Assembly (NCBI GenBank): GCA_023427285.1
Contig: JAEZBH010000161.1
Coordinates: 1-10,797 of the forward strand
Length of the DNA stretch: 10,797 bases
Origin: Pseudomonadota bacterium
GTDB taxonomy: Bacteria > Pseudomonadota > Alphaproteobacteria > Sphingomonadales > Sphingomonadaceae
Direction of reading: 5' to 3'
Shown here: positions 1-6,380 of the stretch, one piece after another
Position numbering within the stretch: position 1 is the stretch's first letter
Layout of the letters: each line of letters starts with the position of its first letter
The notes under the pieces: model-generated
Databases searched by the model: none
The model's input: the letters and a program-made list of their open reading frames with translations, nothing else
What the model was told of the DNA's origin: nothing
Position numbers and translations under genes: made by a program

Positions 1-417
1 CGGCACGATGATCACACCCGCCCGAACGCCAACGCCGATGTCGCGTCCGGCTTTCAGGCAGAGATCGTTCCACAGATAAAAGCCGTACAGGCAGTTCTTG
101 GCCGTCGAAAAATCAATCGTTGCCTCCACGCCCGCGACAACACGCTCAGAGAGCGCAAAGTCATACCCAAGGCCCGCCCCGTAGTTGAAGCCGCCATCCG
201 CCAGTTTTAAACGGCGGCTGCCCGCCATGCGGTAGTAGCCATCATCAATTTTCAACTCCTCCCACAGATCCGCCCCCAACAGATCAAGGCCGAGCCGCAC
301 TTCCGCATGTTTTCCCTTAAAAGTTTGCGCCGTGACCGGACCGGCCGCCAGCAAGGAGACAACCAAAAAGAAGGCACCCAGAAAACAGGACGCAATTCCC
401 CTATTGATGAAATCCAT
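1..417 (-). CDS. Outer-membrane beta-barrel protein, paralog 1 (3' end outside window)
   Basis: The first 139 codons are visible and the gene runs off the left edge. Translation from ATG at 417 gives a signal peptide: M-D-F-I-N-R, a hydrophobic core (LGAFFLVVSLLAAGP), and an A-x-A-like cleavage site near PVTA/QTF. The start is supported by AGGGG about eight bases upstream. The mature part has alternating polar/hydrophobic strands and Gly/aromatic turns (NYGAGLGYDF) typical of small opacity-type outer-membrane barrels. It is clearly related to the complete barrel gene downstream: both have V-R-L-G-L-D, YGxGLGYD, GVEAxxDF, LKAGRDI and GxII segments in the same order. Both also keep two cysteines just before LKAGRD, here ten residues apart. 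The role is inferred from fold only: an outer-membrane surface or porin-like protein with unknown ligand. An AT-rich upstream region presumably carries its promoter. Confidence 0.82.
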   Translation of the reverse strand, partial: MDFINRGIASCFLGAFFLVVSLLAAGPVTAQTFKGKHAEVRLGLDLLGADLWEELKIDDGYYRMAGSRRLKLADGGFNYGAGLGYDFALSERVVAGVEATIDFSTAKNCLYGFYLWNDLCLKAGRDIGVGVRAGVIIVP

Positions 418-660
418 GACCGCCCCTGAATTATATAAATTTGAATTAAAATATTTAAAAAATAAAATTACATAATAATTATTAAATGTAAAATTACATC
501 AACAGCAGAACCATACCAGAACATTTGGAGCTCTTGAAACATAAAATACATCAAAATGTAAATTAATTCATCAAAATCAAACTTACTTATAAGCAATAAT
601 ATTTAAGTATTTCTCTTTATTCCACCCCGCAATACAGAATCATTTCATTACTTGCCTTCA
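418..660. promoter_or_regulatory. AT-rich upstream region of barrel paralog 1 with repeated motifs
   Basis: This stretch is far more AT-rich than the coding DNA around it. It contains a related module twice: AATGTAA...TTACATCAA at 485-502 and AATGTAA...TTCATCAA at 555-574. A perfect palindrome AATAATTATT (474-483) sits between TTACAT (468-473) and ATGTAA (486-491). CATCAAAAT occurs at 549-557 and 569-577, exactly 20 bases (about two helical turns) apart. Repeats phased like this suggest protein-binding sites for the minus-strand barrel gene, but no regulator can be named. A TATAAT sequence (minus strand, 435-430) looks like a -10 box, but it is too close to the start codon to be trusted. I see no gene between 418 and 783. 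Confidence 0.4.
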
Positions 661-703
661 AGCCCGTGCGGATCAACCACGCCTGCCCCCCTGGGTTTCA
701 CAC

Positions 704-735
704 AAAAAAAGACCGCAAGGGGCAGGCCCCTTGCG
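704..735 (-). terminator. Rho-independent terminator of barrel paralog 2
   Basis: A perfect nine-pair stem (CGCAAGGGG, 714-722, with CCCCTTGCG, 727-735) with a four-base loop is followed on the minus strand by seven T residues (710-704). It lies about 50 bases beyond the stop codon of the complete barrel gene and is oriented correctly to end that transcript. Confidence 0.88.
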
Positions 736-783
736 ATCCCAATTCACAACAACCTCAATCAGGCTATTGTATTTACGCCGCTT

Positions 784-1461
784 TTAGAAGCGGTAGCCCA
801 GACCAGCCACCACCTTGTGACGATCGAAGCCCAGCTTGCTGTCGATGCTCCAGTCATAATAGGAACCGGAGCCGCTTTCCGTAAACTTCCAGTTCTTGTA
901 ATCCGTGTAGGAATACTCAACCTTCAGATAGAGGTTGCTGGACAGCGTGGTCTCGACGCCAGCGCCAACCCGCAGGCCATCGCGGTTCTTGCCCAGCGAA
1001 GTCTTCTCGCCATCTTCCACCTCGGTCATCTTGAAGCGACCGTTGGCGTAGCCAAGCTTGGCGTACAGCAGGGTGTTCGGATTGATGATCACGCCACCGC
1101 GAACGGCCAGCTCAATGTCGCGGCCAGCCTTCAGGCAGGAGCGGTAATCGTCGTAGCTGTCGCACTCCTTCGTGTTTGCGAAGTCCAGATTGGCCTCTAC
1201 GCCCACCACGAAATTCTTGCCAGCGTTGATGTCGTAGCCCAGACCCAGACCGTAGACAAAGCCGGTCTTGGCAACGCTTTCGCTGTACGAATCCTGATAG
1301 ATCGAGGAGCCATCCTGGGTTTCCTCATACTCCTGGGCCAGCTTGGTGCCAACCACATCCAGACCCAGGCGAACATCTACGCGCGGGCCGGCAAAATTCT
1401 CGGCCATCGCCGGGGTGGAAGCCAGCAGCGAAGCAGCAATCGCCACAGAAACAAACTTCAT
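784..1461 (-). CDS. Outer-membrane beta-barrel protein, paralog 2 (opacity/OMP_b-brl type)
   Basis: This is a complete 225-residue protein. ATG at 1461 is preferred over the in-frame TTG at 1467 because AGAGG lies six bases upstream of it. The signal peptide is MKFVSVAIAASLLASTPAMA, with cleavage expected before ENF. The mature chain has alternating strand-like segments, Gly/Tyr-rich turns (VYGLGLGYD) and a C-terminal ...VVAGLGYRF. A final aromatic residue is the usual recognition signal for the BAM outer-membrane assembly machinery. The length of about 200 residues fits an eight-stranded barrel. Two cysteines (KECDSYDDYRSCLKAGRD) sit in a predicted loop and are shared with paralog 1. Acidic, Asp/Tyr/Ser-rich loop sequences dominate. 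It has its own terminator, and its promoter probably lies in the AT-rich DNA upstream. The family assignment is by pattern; its specific function (surface structure, pore or adhesin) is unknown. Confidence 0.85.
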   Translation of the reverse strand: MKFVSVAIAASLLASTPAMAENFAGPRVDVRLGLDVVGTKLAQEYEETQDGSSIYQDSYSESVAKTGFVYGLGLGYDINAGKNFVVGVEANLDFANTKECDSYDDYRSCLKAGRDIELAVRGGVIINPNTLLYAKLGYANGRFKMTEVEDGEKTSLGKNRDGLRVGAGVETTLSSNLYLKVEYSYTDYKNWKFTESGSGSYYDWSIDSKLGFDRHKVVAGLGYRF

Positions 1462-1483
1462 GATCAACCTCTATTAGACAAAT

Positions 1484-1507
1484 CCTGCACCCAATGATTG
1501 GCGCAGG
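1484..1507 (-). promoter_or_regulatory. Inverted repeat in the 5' leader of barrel paralog 2
   Basis: CCTGC (1484-1488) pairs with GCAGG (1503-1507), and CCAA (1491-1494) pairs with TTGG (1498-1501) across a small asymmetric bulge. The dyad lies 23-46 bases upstream of the start codon, just before the ribosome-binding site. It could be a leader hairpin affecting mRNA stability or an operator overlapping the transcription start. The structure is seen; the role is inferred. Confidence 0.35.
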
Positions 1508-1757
1508 ACGCCTAATAAAGTCAGACCACATTAAATCAACCTAACTAATATGGTTTAATAATTATGAAAAATTGATCGTGATATTAAGGCAACATAATTG
1601 GGGACAAGCCTGCCTGACTGCATTTCACGAGCAAGACTGCCAAAGAAGGCGGAAAATGGCGGAGCGCACTCCATCCCCCGCACACACGTTTCAGCACTAT
1701 CCCAAAGCATGCCATGTATCGTGACGATTGTCAATAGGATTTTTCCTTTCATCGCAC

Positions 1758-1790
1758 AAAACAAAACGGGCCAGTCCGAGGACTGACCCG
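1758..1790 (-). terminator. Rho-independent terminator of rpmE
   Basis: On the minus strand a ten-pair stem (1781-1790 with 1767-1776, one G-U pair) closes a four-base loop. It is followed by TTTT-G-TTTT (1766-1758). Because of the G-U pair the stem is perfect only on the minus strand, which fits termination of rpmE about 65 bases after its stop codon. Confidence 0.85.
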
Positions 1791-1813
1791 CTCCGTATGC
1801 GTTCAACGTCCGG

Positions 1814-1847
1814 GCAGCGCGTGCGCTGCGCCGCCTCCCGAAGGAGG
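1814..1847 (-). other. Two hairpins in the rpmE 3' untranslated region, one with a UUCG loop
   Basis: Read on the minus strand just after the rpmE stop codon, CCTCC-TTCG-GGAGG (1847-1834) forms a five-pair hairpin with the very stable cUUCGg tetraloop. It is followed by a seven-pair GC palindrome, GCAGCGC/GCGCTGC (1829-1814). Both lie upstream of the true terminator and have no U-tract of their own. They may protect the mRNA 3' end or form part of a 3'-derived small RNA; this is inference only. Confidence 0.4.
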
Positions 1848-1856
1848 GGCCGGAGC

Positions 1857-2084
1857 TTACTTGCTCAGCTTGAAGCTGCCGAAACGCTTGTTGAAGCGCG
1901 AGATCATGCCGCCATGGTCCATGATACGCTGGTTGCCGCCGGTCCATGCCGGGTGCGACTTCGGATCGATTTCCAGCACCATCGTGTCGCCTTCCTTACC
2001 CCAGGTCGAACGGGTCTGGTAGGTCGTGCCGTCGGTCATCTTGACGGTGATGGTGTGGTATTCCGGGTGAATGTTCTGCTTCAT
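1857..2084 (-). CDS. rpmE: 50S ribosomal protein L31, cysteine-free type
   Basis: This is a complete 75-residue protein beginning [10 protein letters not shown], with the family motifs [20 protein letters not shown] and FNKRFG. L31 sits on the large subunit near the 5S rRNA and bridges to the small-subunit head. The CxxC zinc-ribbon cysteines found in L31 of Escherichia coli are absent (no cysteine at all), so this is the zinc-independent form common in Alphaproteobacteria. The start at 2084 has GAGG six bases upstream. The gene is monocistronic, divergent from the ABC exporter, and ends at a strong terminator. Confidence 0.97.
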   Translation of the reverse strand: MKQNIHPEYHTITVKMTDGTTYQTRSTWGKEGDTMVLEIDPKSHPAWTGGNQRIMDHGGMISRFNKRFGSFKLSK

Positions 2085-2161
2085 GGCATGCCTCGCTTCG
2101 GCTGGTTACCGACCAGCCTGTCTGAAAGATTTCGGGCTTCTATCCCATGCAGCCCCAGAGC

Positions 2162-2185
2162 GCAAGGGCAAGCGCAAGAGCAAGG
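2162..2185. repeat. Four-copy hexanucleotide tract (GCAAGN)4
   Basis: Four tandem units GCAAGG, GCAAGC, GCAAGA and GCAAGG lie in the 213-base divergent region between rpmE and the ABC exporter gene. The units differ only at the sixth base. Length changes by slippage there could alter promoter spacing for either gene. I find no clear promoter to anchor that idea. Confidence 0.6.
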
Positions 2186-2297
2186 GCCGCATGGGCATGC
2201 AACAGGCAGCAGGCTGAAGGTGTTTCTGCTGCGGGCTGCTGCCCAGACCACCCGGCGTGATTGTGCTGAACCGGCGAGGCTGATAAAGGGTGCGGCC

Positions 2298-4136
2298 ATG
2301 ACTGACCCAGCCACAACCACCACTTCCCCGGCCGCTTCGGCTTCCGCGTCCGCTTCCGCTCCGGCCCCTGTGCCCGTGGGGCAACGCCTGTCCCAGCTCG
2401 GGCCGATCTGGCGCTTCGTCAAGCGCTATCCCGGCCACCTCGTGGTTGCCATAGTTGCGTTGCTGCTCGCCTCCGGTGCGACCCTGGCCATTCCGCAGGG
2501 CCTCCGGTTCGTGGTGGACAACGGCTTTGGTGCCAGCAATCCCAACGCCATCACGCCCTACTTCCTTGCCCTTCTGGGCATCGTCGTCGTGCTGGCGGTG
2601 GCAACGGCGCTGCGGTTCTATACGGTGACCTGGCTGGGCGAGCGGGTCATTGCGGATCTGCGCGCGGCGGTTCACCGCCATCTGCTGACGCTCTCGCCCC
2701 AGTTCTTCGAAGAAAACCGCCCCTCCGAAATCGCTTCGCGCCTGACGGCAGACACCACCATCATCGAACAGGTGGTCGGCACCTCGGTCTCGGTTGCGCT
2801 GCGCAATATCATCACCTGCGTTGGCGGCATCATCCTCCTGTTCCTCACCAGCTCAAAGCACGCAGCGCTGCTGCTGCTGGTCATTCCGGCCGTCGTCGTC
2901 CCCATCATCGTGCTGGGTCGGCGGGTGCGCACCCTCTCCCGCTCCAGTCAGGACGCCGTGGCGCAGGTCGCAACGCTGGCCGATGAAGCGCTGGGGGCCA
3001 TCCGCATCGTGCAGGCCTTCACGCAGGAGCGCCGCGAGGCCGAACGCTTCGACGGCATCGTCGAGGGCGCTTTCGCTGCCGCCCGCAAGCGCTTTACCGC
3101 CCGGGCGATCCTGACGGCGCTCGTCATCCTGCTCGTGTTCTCATCCATCACCTTCGTGCTGTGGGAGGGGGCCCGCGACGTGATCGCCGGCACGCTCTCG
3201 GGCGGAGCCATCACCGCCTTCGTGCTGTGGGCGGCGCTTGTGGCCGGCGCCATCGGCTCACTGACGGAGGTGTTCGGCGACGTGATGCGCGCCGCCGGTG
3301 CTGCTGGCCGCCTGTCGGAGCTGCTGCGCGCCGACCCGATCATCAGCGCGCCTGCAAACCCTGTTGCCCTTCCCGTGCCGCCGCATGGCCGCCTTGAATT
3401 CGATCATGTCAGCTTCACTTACCCCAGCGCGAAAGATGCCCCGGCGCTCCACGACCTCAGCCTCACCGTCAACCCCGGCGAGACCGTTGCCGTCGTTGGC
3501 CCGTCGGGCGCGGGCAAGACCACCCTGTTCCAGCTGATCCAGCGGTTCTACGACCCGCAGGCGGGCGAGATCCGCCTCGACGGCGTTCCCCTGCCCAAGG
3601 CAGACCCGCGCGAGGTGCGCGCACGCCTCGCCGTCGTGCCGCAGGAGACGGTGATCTTCGCCGCCACGGCATACGAGAACATTCTCTACGGCCGCCCGGA
3701 TGCCACCGAGGCCGAAGTCTGGGCTGCTGCCGAAGCCGCCAACGCCGCCGAGTTCCTGCGCGCCCTGCCTGGGGGCATCCACACGTACCTTGGCGAGTCC
3801 GGCGTGCGCCTGTCGGGCGGCCAGCGCCAGCGCCTCGCCATCGCCCGCGCCATCTTGCGCGATGCCCCCGTGCTGCTGCTTGATGAAGCCACCTCCGCGC
3901 TCGATGCGGAATCAGAGCGCCTTGTCCAGCAGGCGCTGGAGCAACTGATGGCGGGCCGCACCACCCTCGTCATCGCCCACCGGCTGGCGACCGTAGTTCG
4001 CGCCGATCGCATCATCGTGCTGGAACACGGGCGCATCGTGGCCTCCGGCACCCACCAGCAACTGCTTGCCGAAGGCGGCCTCTACGCCCGCCTCGCCAGC
4101 CTCCAGTTCGACGCCGCCGCCGAAGCGGCGTCGTAA
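2298..4136 (+). CDS. ABC exporter, fused permease and ATPase (MsbA/subfamily B type)
   Basis: This is a 612-residue half-transporter expected to work as a homodimer in the inner membrane. Upstream in-frame codons to 1728 are discarded: ATG at 2298 follows AAAGGG at seven to eight bases and begins just before the recognisable domain. After a Thr/Ala/Ser/Pro-rich tail (residues 5-26), six membrane helices are visible near 47-65, 87-108, 168-184, 189-207, 269-288 and 304-322 (ABC transmembrane type 1 fold). The nucleotide-binding domain follows: Walker A GPSGAGKTT (401-409), Q-loop VVPQE, signature LSGGQ (505-509), Walker B LLLDE (526-530) and switch His561 in IAHR. All catalytic residues are intact. 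The family exports lipids, lipid A, peptides or drugs; the substrate cannot be read from sequence. An rpmE-adjacent exporter of this kind is common in Alphaproteobacteria. It is transcribed alone. Confidence 0.93.
   Translation: MTDPATTTTSPAASASASASAPAPVPVGQRLSQLGPIWRFVKRYPGHLVVAIVALLLASGATLAIPQGLRFVVDNGFGASNPNAITPYFLALLGIVVVLAVATALRFYTVTWLGERVIADLRAAVHRHLLTLSPQFFEENRPSEIASRLTADTTIIEQVVGTSVSVALRNIITCVGGIILLFLTSSKHAALLLLVIPAVVVPIIVLGRRVRTLSRSSQDAVAQVATLADEALGAIRIVQAFTQERREAERFDGIVEGAFAAARKRFTARAILTALVILLVFSSITFVLWEGARDVIAGTLSGGAITAFVLWAALVAGAIGSLTEVFGDVMRAAGAAGRLSELLRADPIISAPANPVALPVPPHGRLEFDHVSFTYPSAKDAPALHDLSLTVNPGETVAVVGPSGAGKTTLFQLIQRFYDPQAGEIRLDGVPLPKADPREVRARLAVVPQETVIFAATAYENILYGRPDATEAEVWAAAEAANAAEFLRALPGGIHTYLGESGVRLSGGQRQRLAIARAILRDAPVLLLDEATSALDAESERLVQQALEQLMAGRTTLVIAHRLATVVRADRIIVLEHGRIVASGTHQQLLAEGGLYARLASLQFDAAAEAAS
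4110..4132 (+). terminator. Possible weak terminator hairpin at the end of the ABC exporter gene
   Basis: GACGCCGC (4110-4117) and GCGGCGTC (4125-4132) form a perfect eight-pair stem ending just before the TAA stop. No T-tract follows directly; the nearest T-rich bases are GTTTATT at 4148-4154. It is either a weak terminator or simply Ala/Asp codon symmetry in the protein's tail (AAAEAAS). Confidence 0.25.
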
Positions 4137-4220
4137 AGTCGCCGATCGTTTATTAAGCGTAATTACTAAACGTAATTGCAGGGGGATCCCCGTGCGCGGA
4201 GGCGCACAAACAAGAAATAT

Positions 4221-4240
4221 CCCCCTTGCACCCCCTTGCA
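4221..4240. repeat. Perfect 10-base tandem duplication
   Basis: CCCCCTTGCA is present twice back to back. It is short but exact, with no gene over it. It may be a slippage product or a pair of half-sites; nothing else marks its role. Confidence 0.7.
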
Positions 4241-4419
4241 GTTTCAGGGCCGCACCCGCCATTCGCCTTGGTGCCAATACAATTAAAGCCGCATCCAACC
4301 GACCTCTGGGGAACCGCACATCCACCCGGATTTCACGCTCGCGCCCACATGTGCCCCAGCGCTCTCCCAATCCCAGTCACTGCCCAGCCATCAACCGGCA
4401 CAAGAAGCAGCAAAAAACC

Positions 4420-4464
4420 GGCAAAGTGTCATAAATGACACTTCTGCGGTTGAATGATACTGCC
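4420..4464 (+). repeat. 45-base palindromic element, copy 1
   Basis: The element begins GGCAAAGTGTCA. Its core is a 9-base inverted repeat, AAGTGTCAT and ATGACACTT, with two bases between (4424-4443). It continues CTGCG..TGAATGAT and ends in GCC. It matches copy 2, 101 bases downstream, at 37 of 45 positions by direct comparison. A symmetric core with asymmetric conserved flanks fits a repressor or activator operator, or a short dispersed repeat. No T-tract follows, so it is not a standard terminator. Confidence 0.75.
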
Positions 4465-4520
4465 GCTCTCGCCCCACTGCCCTCCTCCTGCCACGCCCTC
4501 TCACCCAGCCCTTCAAGCGG

Positions 4521-4565
4521 GGCAAAGTGTCAGACCTGACACTCCTGCGCCTGAATGATGCGGCC
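4521..4565 (+). repeat. 45-base palindromic element, copy 2
   Basis: The layout is the same as copy 1, with core AGTGTCAG and CTGACACT and a two-base spacer (4526-4543). One pair of the dyad differs from copy 1 on both sides together (T/A there, G/C here), so the symmetry itself is kept. The element lies 116 bases before the first preferred start codon of the orphan gene (4681), where a transcription-factor operator would be expected. Confidence 0.75.
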
Positions 4566-4680
4566 AACTTCGCCTCCCCCCTGCAAACAGGGAGCAAACC
4601 GCAACGGCGGGTCGCAAGAATTCCTCCTGACAGGTACAGTGCCAAGGGTTAAGTCTTCCCCAGACTGTCTCCTCTCCGTG

Positions 4681-6336
4681 ATGGGTTTTGCGACCATGCG
4701 CCTCAAGTCCACCCTGACGCCGCGCCAGATCGGCTACCGCCTGCACCAGATTGTGCTCGACATGCAGGCGGCGGACGAGCGGCTGCTCTCCCGCATCGAG
4801 TTCGACACCATCACCACCGAGGAAATCCGCGCGCTGGCCGCCTCGCTCCTGACGGGCGACACCCAGTACGTGCGCACCACCGGCGAGACGCTGGAGCAGG
4901 CCGCGCTTGCGCCGGACTGGGGCTCATGGATCGAGGGCCAGCCCCTCACCACTGCCGTGCTCTCGAACCGCGCCGTGCTGCTTGACCTGCTGCCGGTCGC
5001 GCCGGAGGACTTCCCAGCGGTTTACCGCTGCACGGTCGGCCAGTTCATCGCCATCGTGAAATGGTTCCAGCGCAACAACAAGCGCATCCAAATCAACCTG
5101 CGCGACCTTGATCCGGACGTTCCCGCCACCTTCGACGCCTACGCCAGCCAGACCGAGTCCATCGGGCTTATTCTTCAGGAGCTTGAGGACAACAGCCTGT
5201 TCTATTGCCTGGCGGCGCGGCGCAACATCATCTTCTCGCTGGCGGACCAGAACCGCCCGCAAGACCGGCTGCGCCTGAAGCGCTACCACGGCAGCGAGCA
5301 GCAGCGCGTTGCCGAATACTACCCCCGGCTTGAGGAAGCCTGGCGCAACGCCCAAACCAGCAACACCATGCCGCCGGAACAGCGGGCGCGGCTGAACGGC
5401 GCGGCGGTGCGCGGCGGCCACCTCATCCACCCGCGCCAGTTCGCCTGGCGGCTGGCCTACTATCAGGCCTATCGCGACATTTTCTCCGACGTTCAGGAGA
5501 GCGAGATCGACGCCCTGCTGCGCATCGACAATCCCCGCGCTGACGAACTGGCCGAGCTGGCCCGGCTGGTAACGCTTTACCACCACCGCTTCACCGCGCC
5601 GATCACCGGGGCGTTCGGCGGCACCTACAACATGCGCATGTCCGAATACGCCCCTATGCTCGACGATATCTCCGCCAGCACGGTGCAGGACCGCATTCAC
5701 GGCGCGCAGAACCACAAGGCCGTCACCGATGCGGAATCTGAAATCTGGGAATGGATCGCAACCGAGAACGTGCGCAAGGAAGAGCGCCGCCTCTCCAGCA
5801 ATGTCAGCACTGTCTGGTCGATGATCCAGCGTCAGGCCGACGTGAAGGATGAGACCATCGACTACATCCTCAATCAGGCGAAGCCAATCACCGACGACAT
5901 TCAGGCCTACCGCGATGATCTGATCTCGGCCGTTCGCTCCTCCATGCTGGAGCAGACCAAGGTCAAGGAAGAGGAACTCTCAACCGCCCGCGCCTACGCA
6001 GAGGCGCTTGACCGGTACGACACCAGCCTCATCCTTGGCGAAATGGAGACGGCTGTGAAGAAGGTCCACAGCATCGGCAGCCGTGTGGCCAGCCAGGTGC
6101 TGATCGGCTTCGGCACCGGCTTTGGCGTCCCCGGCCTTAGCATGCTGGCAGGCGCGGCAACCTTTGGTGTCACCGTTGAGGGCCTCAGCACCCTGTTTGG
6201 CGAGATCGGCAAAGAGCCGACCCATAACAGCCTCTCCAGCCTGTTCTCCCGCGCCGTCGGCAAAACCTCGGCCCGTATGCAGATCGTCGGCGTGCTTGAG
6301 GATATCTCCCGCCGCCAGCCCGTCCGGCGAGGCTAA
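4681..6336 (+). CDS. Unrecognised protein with hydrophobic glycine-rich C-terminal segment
   Basis: I do not recognise this family. ATG at 4681 gives 551 residues and ATG at 4696 (MRLKSTLTPRQIG) gives 546; neither has a good ribosome-binding site. The frame is open back to 4555, but the extension is Pro/Ser-rich and probably not translated. The protein looks mainly helical, rich in Arg, Glu, Ala and Gln. A likely coiled-coil stretch (around YRDDLISAVRSSMLEQ and KVKEEELSTARAYAEALDRY) precedes a Gly-rich hydrophobic segment at about residues 473-499 (VLIGFGTGFGVPGLSMLAGAATFGVTV). That segment could insert in a membrane or pack as a GxxxG-like hairpin. No signal peptide, nucleotide-binding or nuclease motif is seen. 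Codon use is GC-rich like the neighbours, arguing against recent import. It is alone on its strand, preceded by the paired palindromic elements and convergent with the MerR gene 32 bases away. Confidence 0.8.
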   Translation: MGFATMRLKSTLTPRQIGYRLHQIVLDMQAADERLLSRIEFDTITTEEIRALAASLLTGDTQYVRTTGETLEQAALAPDWGSWIEGQPLTTAVLSNRAVLLDLLPVAPEDFPAVYRCTVGQFIAIVKWFQRNNKRIQINLRDLDPDVPATFDAYASQTESIGLILQELEDNSLFYCLAARRNIIFSLADQNRPQDRLRLKRYHGSEQQRVAEYYPRLEEAWRNAQTSNTMPPEQRARLNGAAVRGGHLIHPRQFAWRLAYYQAYRDIFSDVQESEIDALLRIDNPRADELAELARLVTLYHHRFTAPITGAFGGTYNMRMSEYAPMLDDISASTVQDRIHGAQNHKAVTDAESEIWEWIATENVRKEERRLSSNVSTVWSMIQRQADVKDETIDYILNQAKPITDDIQAYRDDLISAVRSSMLEQTKVKEEELSTARAYAEALDRYDTSLILGEMETAVKKVHSIGSRVASQVLIGFGTGFGVPGLSMLAGAATFGVTVEGLSTLFGEIGKEPTHNSLSSLFSRAVGKTSARMQIVGVLEDISRRQPVRRG

Positions 6337-6364
6337 AGCGATTTTTAAGGATGTGCAGTTCTGT

Positions 6365-6380
6365 CCCGTCAGGCGACGGG
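6365..6380. other. Hairpin overlapping the MerR-family gene stop codon
   Basis: CCCGTC (6365-6370) and GACGGG (6375-6380) pair around a four-base loop, and the stop codon of the minus-strand MerR-family gene lies inside. The 32-base gap between the two convergent genes has no clear T-tract next to the stem on either strand; a TTTTT lies at 6343-6347. It may act as a weak terminator for both convergent genes. Confidence 0.3.

Larger units (their letters stand above)
1462..1856. other. Gene-free region: barrel-2 leader on the left, rpmE 3' region on the right
   Basis: No credible gene is seen in these 395 bases; the open frames lack start context and family resemblance. The left part (to about 1600) is AT-rich and should hold the promoter of the minus-strand barrel gene. 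One loose candidate is TTGATT and TATTAG separated by 16 bases, which would start transcription near 1508. The right part (about 1758-1850) is the transcribed 3' region of rpmE with several hairpins. Between about 1600 and 1755 I see nothing recognisable. Confidence 0.5.
4137..4680. other. Gene-free region before the orphan gene, with several repeats
   Basis: No convincing gene lies in these 544 bases. The part from about 4210 to 4520 has many more C than G on the plus strand. Contents in order: CGTAATT repeated at 4158-4164 and 4171-4177; a GTGCGC/GCGCAC hairpin (4192-4207); a perfect 10-base tandem repeat; and two copies of a 45-base palindromic element. After these comes a loose promoter candidate, CTGACA (4627-4632) with TTAAGT about 16 bases later, which would give a short leader for the orphan gene. 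Confidence 0.5.

Noticed and set aside
652..1497. A 281-codon plus-strand open frame opposite barrel paralog 2.
   Set aside because: It is a shadow of the minus-strand gene, which has a signal peptide, a ribosome-binding site, a paralog and a terminator.
1728..2297. An N-terminal extension of the ABC exporter upstream of 2298.
   Set aside because: It would run through rpmE on the other strand, has no family resemblance, and ATG 2298 has a good ribosome-binding site.
4066..4438. Two overlapping plus-strand frames in the gap after the exporter.
   Set aside because: They are Pro/Arg/Ser-rich with no ribosome-binding site and partly overlap the exporter's end; they look like chance frames in C-rich DNA.
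4454..4558. A 34-codon plus-strand frame starting in palindromic copy 1 and overlapping, as ATGA, the upstream ATG (4555) of the long orphan frame in copy 2.
   Set aside because: Neither ATG has a ribosome-binding site. The peptide is Pro/Ser/His-rich like non-coding C-rich DNA. The overlap follows automatically from the repeated TGAATGAT sequence.
4420..4565. The palindromic pair as rho-independent terminators or a mini CRISPR array.
   Set aside because: There is no T-tract after either stem, and only two copies exist, with one spacer of about 56 bases and imperfect repeats.
6337..6368. A possible tRNA gene downstream of the MerR-family gene, as I recall from some alphaproteobacterial genomes.
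   Set aside because: Only 32 bases separate the convergent genes, and no cloverleaf sequence is present.
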